Positions 5,435 through 5,436 of a stretch of DNA of 5,436 bases are shown here, piece by piece. A program made the translations under genes and the position numbers. How positions within the stretch are numbered: the first letter of the stretch is position 1; each line of letters begins with the position of its first letter. The stretch comes from an uncultured Alistipes sp. GTDB lineage: Bacteria; Bacteroidota; Bacteroidia; Bacteroidales; Rikenellaceae. The stretch is from assembly GCA_900766655.1 (NCBI GenBank), contig CAAFWE010000216.1, forward strand, positions 1 to 5,436. Reading direction: 5' to 3'. The notes below the pieces were generated by a model that was not told the DNA's origin, made no database searches, and saw only the letters and a list, made by a program, of their open reading frames with translations.

Positions 5435-5436
5435 TA

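Larger units (their letters stand above)
5101..5436. repeat. Tandem 177-bp repeat, two copies, second cut by the window edge
   Basis: Bases 5101-5259 match 5278-5436 at an offset of 177 with only four differences (5107/5284, 5110/5287, 5140/5317, 5186/5363), all C/T transitions on this strand. The 18 bases 5260-5277 link copy one to copy two. Copy two is still matching when the window ends, so more copies may follow. The unit contains nested palindromes and a GC-rich segment (GCCGCCCTCCGCTCTGC). The period is a multiple of three and minus-strand frames run through it. No terminal inverted repeats or transposase indicate an insertion sequence, and spacing is far too long for CRISPR. Confidence 0.9.

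Noticed and set aside
5101..5436. CRISPR array or insertion sequence as explanation for the direct repeats
   Set aside because: Repeat units are 159-177 bp, with no short repeat/unique spacer pattern, no transposase and no terminal inverted repeats.

Overview
The window looks like chromosomal DNA of a Bacteroidales bacterium, probably Alistipes or a relative. The evidence is promoters of the Bacteroidetes type (TAnnTTTG -7 boxes) at two sites, A-rich leaders without Shine-Dalgarno sites, a very large GLUG-like repeat surface protein, and a tRNA gene without encoded CCA. The genus is inferred from style only.

Left part (1-3131, plus strand): the 3' 983 codons of a giant repetitive, probably secreted or surface-exposed protein run in from the left edge. 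They are followed 19 bases later by a 38-codon small gene, probably in the same transcript. A perfect 22-bp inverted repeat closes the unit, and the small gene's stop codon lies inside its left arm.

Middle (3146-4838, minus strand): a convergent gene encodes a complete FAD-dependent dehydrogenase of the COG2509 type. Its stop codon and last four codons lie in the right arm of a second, longer inverted-repeat element (3146-3274), which sits between the convergent genes and probably terminates transcription. A -7 box at 4831-4838 indicates that the true start is the ATG at 4807-4809, giving 516 aa. The upstream in-frame ATG at 4863 lies before the predicted transcription start.

Right part (4880-5436): a divergent promoter drives a tRNA-Leu(UAG) gene with its own hairpin terminator. 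Beyond it is a tandem 177-bp repeat, with two copies visible, about 97% identical, and the second cut by the window edge. The period is exactly 59 codons. On the minus strand each unit carries a short open frame starting MAENLFS and ending GGRRLQS, so the window shows one complete 51-codon frame, one 34-codon variant and the tail of a third. The start codon of each frame lies in a nested palindrome. Whether this array is coding, a structured RNA or a mobile/intergenic repeat cannot be settled here. It is the least explained part of the window, together with the 38-aa peptide and the stop-codon-embedding inverted repeats.
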